DNA of 64,000 nt. It comes from Clostridium thermarum (GTDB taxonomy: Bacteria; Bacillota; Clostridia; Clostridiales; Clostridiaceae). The position numbers and the translations under genes were made by a program. Where the stretch lies: the NCBI RefSeq assembly GCF_006351925.1, contig NZ_CP040924.1, positions 428,501 to 492,500 of the forward strand, in the 5' to 3' direction. Positions 56,183 through 64,000 of this stretch are shown piece by piece. Under the pieces are notes generated by a model. That model was not told the DNA's origin, did not search any database, and saw only the letters and a program-made list of their open reading frames with translations. How positions within the stretch are numbered: the first letter of the stretch is position 1; each line of letters opens with the position of its first letter.

Positions 56183-56980
56183 ATGACAGTAGCAAATTAT
56201 GAAGATTTAATAATGAAAAGAGCCATGGACTTATTTGCAGAAGAAGGACTCAAGTTTTTTGGTATAAACAAAAAGGTTAAAGAAGTAGCACCTACAGAGA
56301 TAGTAGTTTTGGAAACAAAGAATATGTTTATGGACTATACTTTTTTGATGGAGGATGATACCTACATTCACTTCGAATTTCAGACTACAGATAAAGGTGT
56401 GGCTGATTTAAGAAGATTCAGAGCTTATGAAGCATTGCTTAGTCATCAAACAGCAAAAGATGTAGTAACTTATGTTGTATATTCAAATAATATAAAAAAT
56501 GTTTCTGATAAGTTAATAACTGGTATAAGTGAGTTTAAGATTAAAGCTATATATATGATAGATAAAGATGGCGATAAGATATATAATGATATTATATATA
56601 AGATGGAGCACAATGAAGATATAACAAAACAGGATATAATATCACTAACATTTACACCTATAATGGGTGGGAATTTACCTAAAGTTGATAAGATTCTTAA
56701 TGCATTAAGGATAGTTAAAAATATAGATAAAAGATATAGACATGACGTTGAATCAATATTGTATGCCTTTGCAAATAAATTTTTAGAGGGTAAAGATTTA
56801 GAAAAGGTAAAGGAGGAGTTAAAAATGACAGAACTGGGAAAGAGCCTTATAGAAGAAGGTAAGAAAGAAAAAGCAATAGAAATAGCAAGAGAGCTTTTAG
56901 ACATACTTTCAATAGAGATGATTGCAAAAAAAACAGGATTGACTATTGAGGAAGTAAAAAAATTAAAGGAAGAGAAATAA
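56183..56980 (+). CDS. Rpn-like PD-(D/E)XK nuclease
   Basis: The protein has 265 residues. The N-terminal nuclease core includes FMDYTFLMEDDTYIHFEFQTT (Asp and E-x-Q variant of the PD-(D/E)XK site) and DVVTYVVYSNNI. The C-terminal third is helical and Lys/Glu-rich (EEGKKEKAIEIARELL, TGLTIEEVKKLKEEK), as in recombination-promoting nuclease/putative transposase proteins. GGCGGTGAAAG precedes the start. It lies between two hsdS 3' copies, so it may have been carried there by recombination. Confidence 0.85.
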   Translation: MTVANYEDLIMKRAMDLFAEEGLKFFGINKKVKEVAPTEIVVLETKNMFMDYTFLMEDDTYIHFEFQTTDKGVADLRRFRAYEALLSHQTAKDVVTYVVYSNNIKNVSDKLITGISEFKIKAIYMIDKDGDKIYNDIIYKMEHNEDITKQDIISLTFTPIMGGNLPKVDKILNALRIVKNIDKRYRHDVESILYAFANKFLEGKDLEKVKEELKMTELGKSLIEEGKKEKAIEIARELLDILSIEMIAKKTGLTIEEVKKLKEEK

Positions 56981-57075
56981 ATTTATATATACACTGGGAT
57001 GGTTAGTTTTCCAGTGTTTTTCTTAAAATATTATCTGTGAGGTAATATTTTAAGAGCTTATTATGTTACTGATAC

Positions 57076-57180
57076 CAAGTCGACAAATTGAAATTTGCAA
57101 TGGAGAGTAGTTTGAAAGAATTAGAAAACAACTTTAATTCCTTGATGCAAAAAGCTTTTAAAGGAGAATTATTTAATTAA
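57076..57180 (+). pseudogene. hsdS: Third copy of the hsdS 3' end
   Basis: The 18 bases CAAGTCGACAAATTGAAA start the match (57076-57093; also 51935-51952 and 56066-56083). The frame then encodes ESSLKELENNFNSLMQKAF and KGELFN to a stop. It directly precedes hsdR, so it is probably the original end of hsdS before the intervening genes were inserted. Confidence 0.85.
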
Positions 57181-57210
57181 TATAAACCTAAACATAAAGG
57201 GGTAAATGGG

Positions 57211-60200
57211 ATGATAAGCAATTTTGAATTTTTAAAAGGAAAGGATTTATTTAAGAGCTTTTCAGACTCCTGCATTGAAGCAGAAAAGAGTTTAGTGGTC
57301 AGTCCTGCTACTTGTGCGATATTAACAAGGAGAGCCTTGGAACTAGCTGTTAAATGGCTTTACAGTTTCGACAGTGATTTACATGCACCCTATCAGGATA
57401 ATCTGGCCAGCTTAATATACGATAATAACTTTATAAGCCTTATAGACTCAGAAATGCTGCCATTACTTAAGTATATTGTTAAGCTGGGTAATGTAGCAGT
57501 ACATACCAATGCAAATATTAAGAGAGAAGAGGCTATACTTGCTCTTCACAATCTTCATCAATTTGTATCCTGGATTGATTACTGCTACGCTGATGAGTAC
57601 ACAGCAGTGGAGTTTAGTGAGGATATTCTGCTTGAAGGTGAAGAAAAGAGAACAAGGCCGGAAGAACTTAAAGATCTTTATGATAGATTAAGTTCAAAGG
57701 ATAGAAAACTTGAAGAAATTATAAAAGAAAATGAAGCCTTAAGAAAAGAGCTTACAGAAAAAAGAAAGACCAATACTGAAAATTATGATTTCAAAGTTGA
57801 TGAAATAAGTGAATTTGAAACAAGAAAGAGATACATTGATATAGAATTAAAACTTGCAGGTTGGGAGTTCGGCAAGGATATAGTAGAAGAGCTTGAAGTT
57901 AGCGGCATGCCCAATAATGCAGGAGTAGGTTATGTTGACTATGTGCTCTATGGAAGCAATGGAAAGCCTCTGGCTGTAGTAGAAGCAAAGAGAAGCAGCA
58001 AGGATCCAAAGGTAGGCCAACAACAAGCTAAACTCTATGCAGATTGCCTAGAAAGGCAGTATAAACAAAGACCTGTTATATTCTTTACTAATGGCTTTGA
58101 GGCTTATATATGGGATGACTATAATAATTATCAAGAAAGAAGGATATATGGCTTTTTTACTAAAGACGAACTTCAATTGATGGTAGATAGAAGGACAAGC
58201 AAGCATCCTTTCAATAATGTTCAGATAAAGGACAGTATTACTAATAGATACTATCAGAAGGAAGCAGTGCTTTCAGTATGTGAGGCCTTAAGTAACAGAA
58301 GGAGAAAAGCCTTACTTGTTATGGCTACCGGAACGGGTAAGACAAGGACGGCAATCTCTATAGTAGATGTACTTATGCGGCATAACTGGATTAAAAATAT
58401 TCTTTTTCTAGCGGATAGAAAAGCCTTAGTAAAGCAGGCTAAAAGAAACTTCTCAAAGTTACTGCCGGACTTAACACTATGCAACCTGCTTGACAATAGA
58501 GATAATCCAGAGGAAGCAAGAATGATTTTCTCCACTTATCCAACTATGATGAACTCTATTGATGAGACTAAAACAAAGTCAGGTAAAAAGCTCTTTACTC
58601 CGGGACACTTTGACTTGATTATTGTGGATGAATCCCATAGAAGTATTTATAAGAAGTATAAAGCTATTTTTGACTATTTTGATGCATATCTATTAGGTTT
58701 GACAGCTACACCAAAGGATGAAATAGATAAGAATACTTATTCTGTTTTTGACATTGAAAGTGGTGTTCCTACCTATGCTTATGAACTAGACAAGGCTGTA
58801 AAGGACGGATACCTTGTAGATTATAGGACTATAGAGGTTAAGTCTAAGATAATGGAAGAGGGAATCAGGTATGACCAGCTTTCAGAGGAAGAAAAAGAGC
58901 AGTACGAAAGCACCTTTGATGATGATGAAAATATAGGCGAGGAAATAGAAAATACAGCTATAAATGAGTGGCTATTTAATGCTAGCACAATAGATTTAGT
59001 ACTCAATAGCTTGATGGAAAAGGGCTTGAAGGTTGAAGGCGGAGATAAATTAGGCAAGACCATCATATTTGCCAAGAGTCATAAGCATGCTCAGGCAATT
59101 GCAGAACGGTTTAACATACTATATCCTAATCTTGGATCTAATTTTGCAAAGGTTATAGATTATAGTATTAATTATGTAGATACTCTAATAGATGATTTCT
59201 CAGACAAAAATAAGCTGCCTCAAATTGCTGTAAGTGTGGATATGCTTGATACTGGTGTGGATATACCGGAAATATTAAACTTAGTTTTCTTTAAGAAAGT
59301 GAGATCTAAATCAAAATTCTGGCAGATGATAGGAAGAGGCACTAGACTATGTCCTGACCTTCTGGGTGTAGGTATTGATAAAAAGGAATTTTTAATATTT
59401 GACTTCTGCAATAATTTTGATTTCTTCAGAGCTAATCCTAAGGGCTTCGAAGGTGGAATGGTTGAAAGCTTAACTGAGAAATTATTTAATATAAAGGTAG
59501 ATATGATAAGAGAACTGCAGGATATTAAATATAGTGATGACGAGCATAAAGCCTATAGACAAAGCTTATTGGATGAGGTCTTAACAGCAATAAATGCTTT
59601 AAATGAAGACAATTTTAGAGTAAGAATGGAACTTCATTTTGTCCATAAATATAAGAATATCAATGAATGGACAGCTTTAGGAGCCTTAAGTGTAGGAGAA
59701 ATTAAAGAGCATATATCACCACTTATAACTGCTTTAAATGACGATGAATTGGCGAAGAGATTTGACCTTTTAATGTATACTATAGAGCTGGCTATGCTTC
59801 GAGGGAATAATGCCACTAAACCTATAAAAAGTGTAATAAGGACTGCAGAAGAGCTTTCAAAGCTTGGCACAATTCCAGAAGTACAGGCTCAGAAGTATGT
59901 AATAGAAAAGGTTAAGACAGAAGAGTTTTGGGAAAACGTAGATATATTTGAGCTGGATAATGTAAGAGAAGCATTAAGAGAACTATTAAAATACTTACAG
60001 AAGGAAAATCAGAAGATATACTATACTAATTTCCAAGACTTCGTTATAAGTGAAGAAAGTAATTCTGCAATGTATAATGCCAATGATCTTAAGAACTATA
60101 GAAAGAAAGTAGAGCATTATTTAAAGGAGCATAAGGACGAACTTGCTATATATAAGCTAAGAAATAATAAGAAACTTACAAAAGAGGATTTAAAGACTTT

Positions 60201-60558
60201 AGAAGATATAATGTGGAATCAGCTAGGAACACCGTCAGATTATGAGAAAGAGTTTGGTGATATGCCGGTTACAAAGCTTGTTAGGAAAATAGTCGGATTA
60301 GACAGACAGGCAGCTAATGAAGCCTTCTCAGAGTTTTTAAATAATCAAAGTCTTAATACGAAACAGATTCATTTTGTGAAGCTTATTGTAGACTATATAG
60401 TTACTAATGGCTTTATAGAGGATAACAGAGTTCTACAGGAAGATCCCTTCAGAACAGTTGGAAGTATTGTAGAGTTGTTTAAAGATAATATGGATACTGC
60501 AAGAAAAATAATGGGGATTATTGCTGATATTAAGAAAAATTCAGAAGAGGTTTGTTAG
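57211..60558 (+). CDS. hsdR: Type I restriction endonuclease subunit HsdR
   Basis: The protein has 1115 residues. It has an N-terminal DUF4145-like helical domain (1-125), a coiled-coil linker and the nuclease site D243...E258-A-K260. The SF2 translocase has Walker A ATGTGKT (372-378), DESH box (473-476), LTATP and QMIGRGTR, and a C-terminal EcoEI-type helical domain follows. It cleaves unmodified DNA at a distance after ATP-driven translocation in complex with M2S. GGGG precedes the start. The gene appears intact. Confidence 0.95.
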   Translation: MISNFEFLKGKDLFKSFSDSCIEAEKSLVVSPATCAILTRRALELAVKWLYSFDSDLHAPYQDNLASLIYDNNFISLIDSEMLPLLKYIVKLGNVAVHTNANIKREEAILALHNLHQFVSWIDYCYADEYTAVEFSEDILLEGEEKRTRPEELKDLYDRLSSKDRKLEEIIKENEALRKELTEKRKTNTENYDFKVDEISEFETRKRYIDIELKLAGWEFGKDIVEELEVSGMPNNAGVGYVDYVLYGSNGKPLAVVEAKRSSKDPKVGQQQAKLYADCLERQYKQRPVIFFTNGFEAYIWDDYNNYQERRIYGFFTKDELQLMVDRRTSKHPFNNVQIKDSITNRYYQKEAVLSVCEALSNRRRKALLVMATGTGKTRTAISIVDVLMRHNWIKNILFLADRKALVKQAKRNFSKLLPDLTLCNLLDNRDNPEEARMIFSTYPTMMNSIDETKTKSGKKLFTPGHFDLIIVDESHRSIYKKYKAIFDYFDAYLLGLTATPKDEIDKNTYSVFDIESGVPTYAYELDKAVKDGYLVDYRTIEVKSKIMEEGIRYDQLSEEEKEQYESTFDDDENIGEEIENTAINEWLFNASTIDLVLNSLMEKGLKVEGGDKLGKTIIFAKSHKHAQAIAERFNILYPNLGSNFAKVIDYSINYVDTLIDDFSDKNKLPQIAVSVDMLDTGVDIPEILNLVFFKKVRSKSKFWQMIGRGTRLCPDLLGVGIDKKEFLIFDFCNNFDFFRANPKGFEGGMVESLTEKLFNIKVDMIRELQDIKYSDDEHKAYRQSLLDEVLTAINALNEDNFRVRMELHFVHKYKNINEWTALGALSVGEIKEHISPLITALNDDELAKRFDLLMYTIELAMLRGNNATKPIKSVIRTAEELSKLGTIPEVQAQKYVIEKVKTEEFWENVDIFELDNVREALRELLKYLQKENQKIYYTNFQDFVISEESNSAMYNANDLKNYRKKVEHYLKEHKDELAIYKLRNNKKLTKEDLKTLEDIMWNQLGTPSDYEKEFGDMPVTKLVRKIVGLDRQAANEAFSEFLNNQSLNTKQIHFVKLIVDYIVTNGFIEDNRVLQEDPFRTVGSIVELFKDNMDTARKIMGIIADIKKNSEEVC

Positions 60559-60667
60559 AGCTAATCCATAATGTCCATAAATTGACGGTGTTATTTATCC
60601 CTAAACTGACGATGTTATTGTCAATCTAGGACCTGCTGAAAAACAGGTCCTAAAAAGTTTTGTGACG

Positions 60668-60979
60668 CTAAGCGCTCCAGTAAGCAGATAGTTCCTTTAG
60701 CGCCTCAGCAACAGTTATAGAGTCAACTTTGTTTTTCATGGCCTTCATAAGTTTTTCTGAATTATAGAAAGTATCCTTAAGATCGCTGAGATAGCAGCCG
60801 GCATTATAGTCCGGAACACATGCCCAATATCCGTATTCTCCTTTTCCGCAAATAACAAATAGAAAAGATCTGCTCTTGATGAATATCTCAACATAATCGC
60901 CGTATTCATTGATTTTGCTTATCATTCCATGCCATTCTTCTTTTCTACCGTTTCTCCACTTGTTTGTACAGGTAAACAT
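60668..60979 (-). CDS. Small transposon-associated protein
   Basis: The protein has 103 residues, basic and cysteine-containing at the start (MFTCTNKWRNGRKEEWHGMI). It is then beta-rich (GDYVEIFIKSRSFLFVICG) and ends with a helix (VDSITVAEALKELSAYW). Proteins of this size accompany TnsC/ExeA-like ATPases in some clostridial transposons. It lies 30 bases after the ATPase chimera on the same strand. The function is unknown. Confidence 0.6.
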   Translation of the reverse strand: MFTCTNKWRNGRKEEWHGMISKINEYGDYVEIFIKSRSFLFVICGKGEYGYWACVPDYNAGCYLSDLKDTFYNSEKLMKAMKNKVDSITVAEALKELSAYWSA

Positions 60980-61009
60980 TGTCTCATCGCCTCCTTCGCC
61001 TTATAACAC

Positions 61010-61762
61010 TCAAGACAACTCGCCTTGGATTATGAATTTAACCATATGGTCGTCGATGATTCTCCTACCGTTTTGAGCTCCGTATAGGAGGCAATGTGTG
61101 CATACCTTGTTTACAACTCGAGCTGCTCCGGAGGAGTGTCTGAATATCTCATCTATAGCAGCGCTGGAGAAAATATCATGTTCTGTCCCTGCGTAAGCAA
61201 GGTGTTTTTTTATGTATTCGCCAACCTGAGATCTATCCATCTGGGGGAGTTTGCACTGAATGTCAATTCTTTGTCTTATAGCTGCGTATGCTTGAAGCTG
61301 AAATCTCTCCCATAGTTCAGACTGGCCAACAAGGATTAAGGACATAGGGCTTTGAGCATCCATCTTAAAGTTCAGGAGAAATCTTACTTCCTCAAGCCAA
61401 ACTCTGAAGAACTCGTTCAATGCGTCCAGGCTTTTAGGCTTTTCTAATGAATCAAACCAACTTCTTAAGCGATATATGGTTGATTCATCAGCAGCAACCG
61501 AGTGGTTATTGTCCCCGGATACCACAACTTCAAAGCTCTCGTTTCCATAACGTTTATAGGGAACAAGTATATCTGGTAGCTCATGATGTATTTTTTCACA
61601 TTCGCAGCATCTGAGCCTTCTAATTATGAGTACAACCACTGCTCCTTCACTATTTATAAACTTTCTTTTCCTGCTACCTATGACCTTTAAACATCCTCCA
61701 CAACATGGGCAAAAACTTTGCTCTACACTCTTAACAAAAAACTCCGGGTTCCTTCTTTTCAA
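61010..61762 (-). CDS. Chimera: zinc-ribbon protein fused to TnsC/ExeA-like ATPase tail
   Basis: The protein has 250 residues. Residues 1-115 are a zinc-ribbon protein (SFCPCCGGCLKVIGSRKRKF, RRLRCCECEKIHHELPDILV) of the DUF6431 type. From about 125 it is the C-terminal half of an ExeA-like AAA ATPase (LLNFKMDAQSPMSLILVGQS, AYAAIRQRIDIQCKLPQMDR, SSGAARVVNKVCTHCLLYGA). Walker A and B are absent. The simplest reading is an in-frame deletion that removed the transposase and the ATPase N-terminus. Confidence 0.7.
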   Translation of the reverse strand: MKRRNPEFFVKSVEQSFCPCCGGCLKVIGSRKRKFINSEGAVVVLIIRRLRCCECEKIHHELPDILVPYKRYGNESFEVVVSGDNNHSVAADESTIYRLRSWFDSLEKPKSLDALNEFFRVWLEEVRFLLNFKMDAQSPMSLILVGQSELWERFQLQAYAAIRQRIDIQCKLPQMDRSQVGEYIKKHLAYAGTEHDIFSSAAIDEIFRHSSGAARVVNKVCTHCLLYGAQNGRRIIDDHMVKFIIQGELS

Positions 61763-61802
61763 TTAACTCAAATTTTGATATACTAACCATAGTTGTTTTA
61801 GG

Positions 61803-61854
61803 ACGCTCCCTGTACTAATACTGGTAACATTAGTACTTCAAAGGGGAGCGTTTT
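61803..61854 (+). terminator. Nested hairpin inside the transposon right end
   Basis: An outer stem ACGCTCCC/GGGAGCGT and an inner GTACTAAT/ATTAGTAC are followed by T4. It could block transcription entering from outside or form part of the leader control of the minus-strand genes. Confidence 0.45.
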
Positions 61855-62000
61855 CCTTTCTAAAAATTTTACCTCTATGGTCAATATATCGTCAATTATT
61901 GGACAGGCATTTACATCAACTTTTCGACATTATAAAGTGGCTTTAACAATAATATCATGGCAAAAATATCAAGTATAAAAAACTATACTTCAGGTTGTTG

Positions 62001-62037
62001 AAAAACCCTATCATATTTTGGATCTGATAGGGTTTTT
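62001..62037. terminator. Bidirectional intrinsic terminator
   Basis: AAAAACCCTATCA (62001-62013) pairs perfectly with TGATAGGGTTTTT (62025-62037). Confidence 0.88.
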
Positions 62038-62038
62038 C

Positions 62039-62571
62039 TAAATGTAGAATGATCACCCCTATACTATCACATGGGATAAATACTTGAAAAAACGTATCTT
62101 AAGCCCCTTATAGATATGAGACACGGTGCGATAGCACAGGTGAAATCTTCTTAATATTCTGTGCTACTAAATTCCACTCCCTATACTCTCTCTTATTTGT
62201 ATAACTAAAATCCACTCTTACAACCTAGAGTGGCGGAATTTACTTTTGCAATTAATACAGGAATACTCTTAATTATTCACCATATTATTTTATATTTAGA
62301 TTATTTTGGAAATATGATATAATATCCTATCAAGCAAAATAATAAAAATTTTTGTTTATTTTATAATAGGTGAGGGGGAGAGTATGTATAACATTTAGTA
62401 TGCAACATTTAAAATTTATTTTGATGCTTACTTCCTATAAATCAAATACTTATGATAAGTTCCAAACTGATATATATGCATTATATGAAAACAAGATTAT
62501 TCAATAAATAGCATAAAATTGTAAAAATATAAAATATATACAATATTTACCTCAGGGAGAGTGAATTTAAA
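62039..62571. other. Gene-poor AT-rich spacer
   Basis: No convincing gene. A fragment near 62424-62506 reads LTSYKSNTYDKFQTDIYALY and stops, without an RBS, and may be a relic. GGTGAGGGGGAGAGT (62370-62384) resembles an RBS followed by a frame that ends after four codons. A RBS-like CAGGGAGAG precedes 62572. Confidence 0.4.
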
Positions 62572-63223
62572 ATGCTTAGAATCAAAAAAAAAACTGTCTA
62601 GAAAGAAACTATTAATTTTTACTGTATTACCTATACTTCTATGTAGTATTGGCACAGTATATGCTGCTTCTTTAGGTACTTTAAATTTTTGGATTAGTGA
62701 TGAGCTTAAAATAAATGATTGAGGCAAGACGTCGATTAAAGTACAGAATTCATTATATAGCGTAAGCTTTAGTGATTTCCATACTGCTGCTGACTATGCG
62801 ATTTCTCAGTGGAATAATGCAGGAATGAAATTAACAAAAACGGATTATTCAGATTATGAAATAAGAGTCCATGGATGCACATATGATCAATTAAAGCCGT
62901 TATTCCCACAACTTAAAACTAATAATACTGGTTTGTGCGTATACCCATCATCTCTACCAACCATAGGTTATTATAATTTAAATGGTTCTGGATATACTGT
63001 TACAGTGTATAAACCACAAGGTGTTGTTAATGTAGCAATAGTAGAGCAAAGTCGTACATTAAATGGATATAAAAAAACCGCCACGCATGAATTAGGTCAT
63101 GCATTAGGTTGGAGAGGTCATTCAAGTAGTACTACTGATATTATGTATGAGTCTGCTAGCACTATAACTGAACTAACAACAAGGGATAAAGAACACTTAA
63201 TGCAAATATATAGAGGGGGGTAA
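62572..63223 (+). pseudogene. Matrixin-type zinc metalloprotease with frameshift and internal stop
   Basis: ATG 62572 starts MLRIKKK and enters a run of ten A residues (62584-62593), after which its frame stops. One base out of phase, the sequence continues as a signal peptide (SRKKLLIFTVLPILLCSIGTVYA) and mature protease. That frame has a TGA at 62720 (IND-stop-GKTSIKVQ, likely once TGG) and ends at 63223. The zinc site HELGHALGWRGH (63086-63121) and Met-turn DIMYES are intact. It is secreted if restored. Confidence 0.8.
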
Positions 63224-63227
63224 CTAA

Positions 63228-64000
63228 ATGTATAAAAAGTTTACAATCTTATTTCTCGTAATTTTTATGGTGATATCTGTTATTGGGTGCTCAAATCAAA
63301 ATAAAACTATAGCACATAATACAGAATCACGTATTATTACATCTGAGGGTGAATACGTAAAAGAACTAAATTTCAACGAAGTAATATATAATTGCACTAA
63401 CATAGTTGTTGCTCAAGCTATTGATGAAGAAGCTTTCAGTGGTAGTACGAATGTTTATAGATACCGACCTATTGAAAATATAGTAGGTAGTATAAATGAA
63501 AATGAGATTTATGTCTATGATAGTAATATACAAGGTTTCAGTGAAGGAGAAAAATTTATCTTGTTTTTAGAAGGATACGAATCTTCACTTTATCCTCATA
63601 CAATATATACCAGCTATTATGATACAGTTTTACATTTAAACAATGATGATACCGTTGACTACTTAAAATACGGTGGAATTTCTGATAATAAAAAATTTAA
63701 AAATAAATCAGAAGTAGTAGATTTTATTAGAAATTCCCATTCAGGTATTGTTAAGAGCACAATAAATGCCAAATCTAAAAAATTGAAATCAAACGATATA
63801 AATCAATTAGTATTAGATTCCGAATATATTGCTATTATAAAACCCCAAAAAATTGAAACTATAAATCCCATGGTTCAAATAGCTCAGTGCAAAGTAACAA
63901 AAAACTTTAAAAATATATTGCCAGAAGATATATTAGTTACATTACCTGCTGAAGCTGAAATAGATAAGGAATATGTGGTCTTATTAAATGAAGTTGATGG
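63228..64000 (+). CDS. Lipoprotein next to the metalloprotease (3' end outside window)
   Basis: ATG 63228 with AGGGGGG upstream; open to the window end (257 codons). The signal MYKKFTILFLVIFMVISVIG ends in a lipobox (VIGC). The mature part has a beta-rich unit (NIVVAQAIDEEAFSGSTNVY, ENEIYVYDSN, FSEGEKFILFLEG) that seems to recur (MVQIAQCKVTKNFKNILPED, DKEYVVLLNE). The pattern recalls bacterial NTR/TIMP-like modules, suggesting an inhibitor or partner of the neighbouring protease. The gene continues beyond 64000. Confidence 0.65.
   Translation, partial: MYKKFTILFLVIFMVISVIGCSNQNKTIAHNTESRIITSEGEYVKELNFNEVIYNCTNIVVAQAIDEEAFSGSTNVYRYRPIENIVGSINENEIYVYDSNIQGFSEGEKFILFLEGYESSLYPHTIYTSYYDTVLHLNNDDTVDYLKYGGISDNKKFKNKSEVVDFIRNSHSGIVKSTINAKSKKLKSNDINQLVLDSEYIAIIKPQKIETINPMVQIAQCKVTKNFKNILPEDILVTLPAEAEIDKEYVVLLNEVD

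Larger units (their letters stand above)
60572..61905. mobile_element. Small Tn7/Mu-like transposon derivative
   Basis: The ends begin TGTCC and finish GGACA. TGTCCATAAATTGACGGTG (60572-60590) matches, inverted, CGTCAATTATTGGACA (61890-61905). Further TGACGATGTTAT-type copies at the left and a TCAATATATCGTCAAT stretch at the right look like multiple transposase sites. Two minus-strand genes lie inside and no DDE transposase is present. No 5-bp target duplication is visible. Confidence 0.6.

Noticed and set aside
49393..57180. Inversion-type hsdS switching (as in inverton systems)
   Set aside because: All hsdS segments and repeats are on the same strand. Direct repeats support excision or exchange, not inversion.
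62720..62722. Selenocysteine or Trp reading of the TGA in the metalloprotease frame
   Set aside because: There is no evident SECIS-like hairpin and a second lesion (A10 frameshift) is present; decay is the simpler reading.

Overview
The window is AT-rich, with strong AGGAGG-type ribosome binding sites, consensus sigma-A promoters (TTGACA-N17-TATAAT), intrinsic terminators and Firmicutes-type proteins (a 319-residue PfkA, AraC, TetR, DeoR and MarR regulators, an NPKTG wall-anchor motif). It looks like a chromosomal segment of a mesophilic, probably anaerobic Clostridia member (Lachnospirales or Clostridiales range). The species cannot be named from the sequence. I saw no rRNA, tRNA or CRISPR array.

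Positions 1-38,800 are mostly ordinary chromosome. They hold the end of a sugar-binding lipoprotein, an AraC regulator and a LacZ-type beta-galactosidase (carbohydrate uptake and hydrolysis); a TetR-controlled ABC drug exporter; a MarR regulator, a Cys-rich methyltransferase and an acetyltransferase; a decayed flotillin / DNA-repair-ATPase locus; a bacterial Staygreen homologue; a TetR-Lon operon; a flavodoxin and phosphofructokinase; and an HscC-type Hsp70 paired with a large TPR protein whose J-domain has lost HPD. Between 18.1 and 27.8 kb lie nine copies of a 27-bp REP-like repeat. A REP-associated tyrosine transposase (RAYT) sits in the same interval, flanked by two inverted copies. Two copies are translated in the same phase and form the C-terminal ends of Lon and of a DeoR regulator.

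Positions 38,900-47,100 are an insertion-sequence graveyard: an apparently intact IS256-family element, an IS3 remnant, an IS1182-type transposase with two in-frame stops, and an IS21 element with an internal deletion. They are mixed with a truncated MFS gene and a frameshifted secreted-protein gene.

Positions 47,200-60,600 are a defence island. A zinc-ribbon ATPase is followed by a Type I restriction-modification locus ordered hsdM - hsdS - AAA ATPase with a broken partner - tyrosine recombinase - DUF3990/DUF3791-like pair - half hsdS cassette - PD-(D/E)XK nuclease - hsdS 3' remnant - hsdR. Direct repeats at the conserved centre and 3' end of hsdS, together with the recombinase, suggest that the specificity subunit can be reassorted by excision or cassette exchange.

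Positions 60,570-61,905 hold a small transposon with TGTCC...GGACA ends. It encodes a chimera of a zinc-ribbon protein and the C-terminal part of a TnsC/ExeA-like ATPase, probably a deletion derivative of a larger element. The window ends with a disrupted matrixin-type metalloprotease gene (A10 tract plus an internal TGA) and a lipoprotein that may carry tandem inhibitor-like domains.
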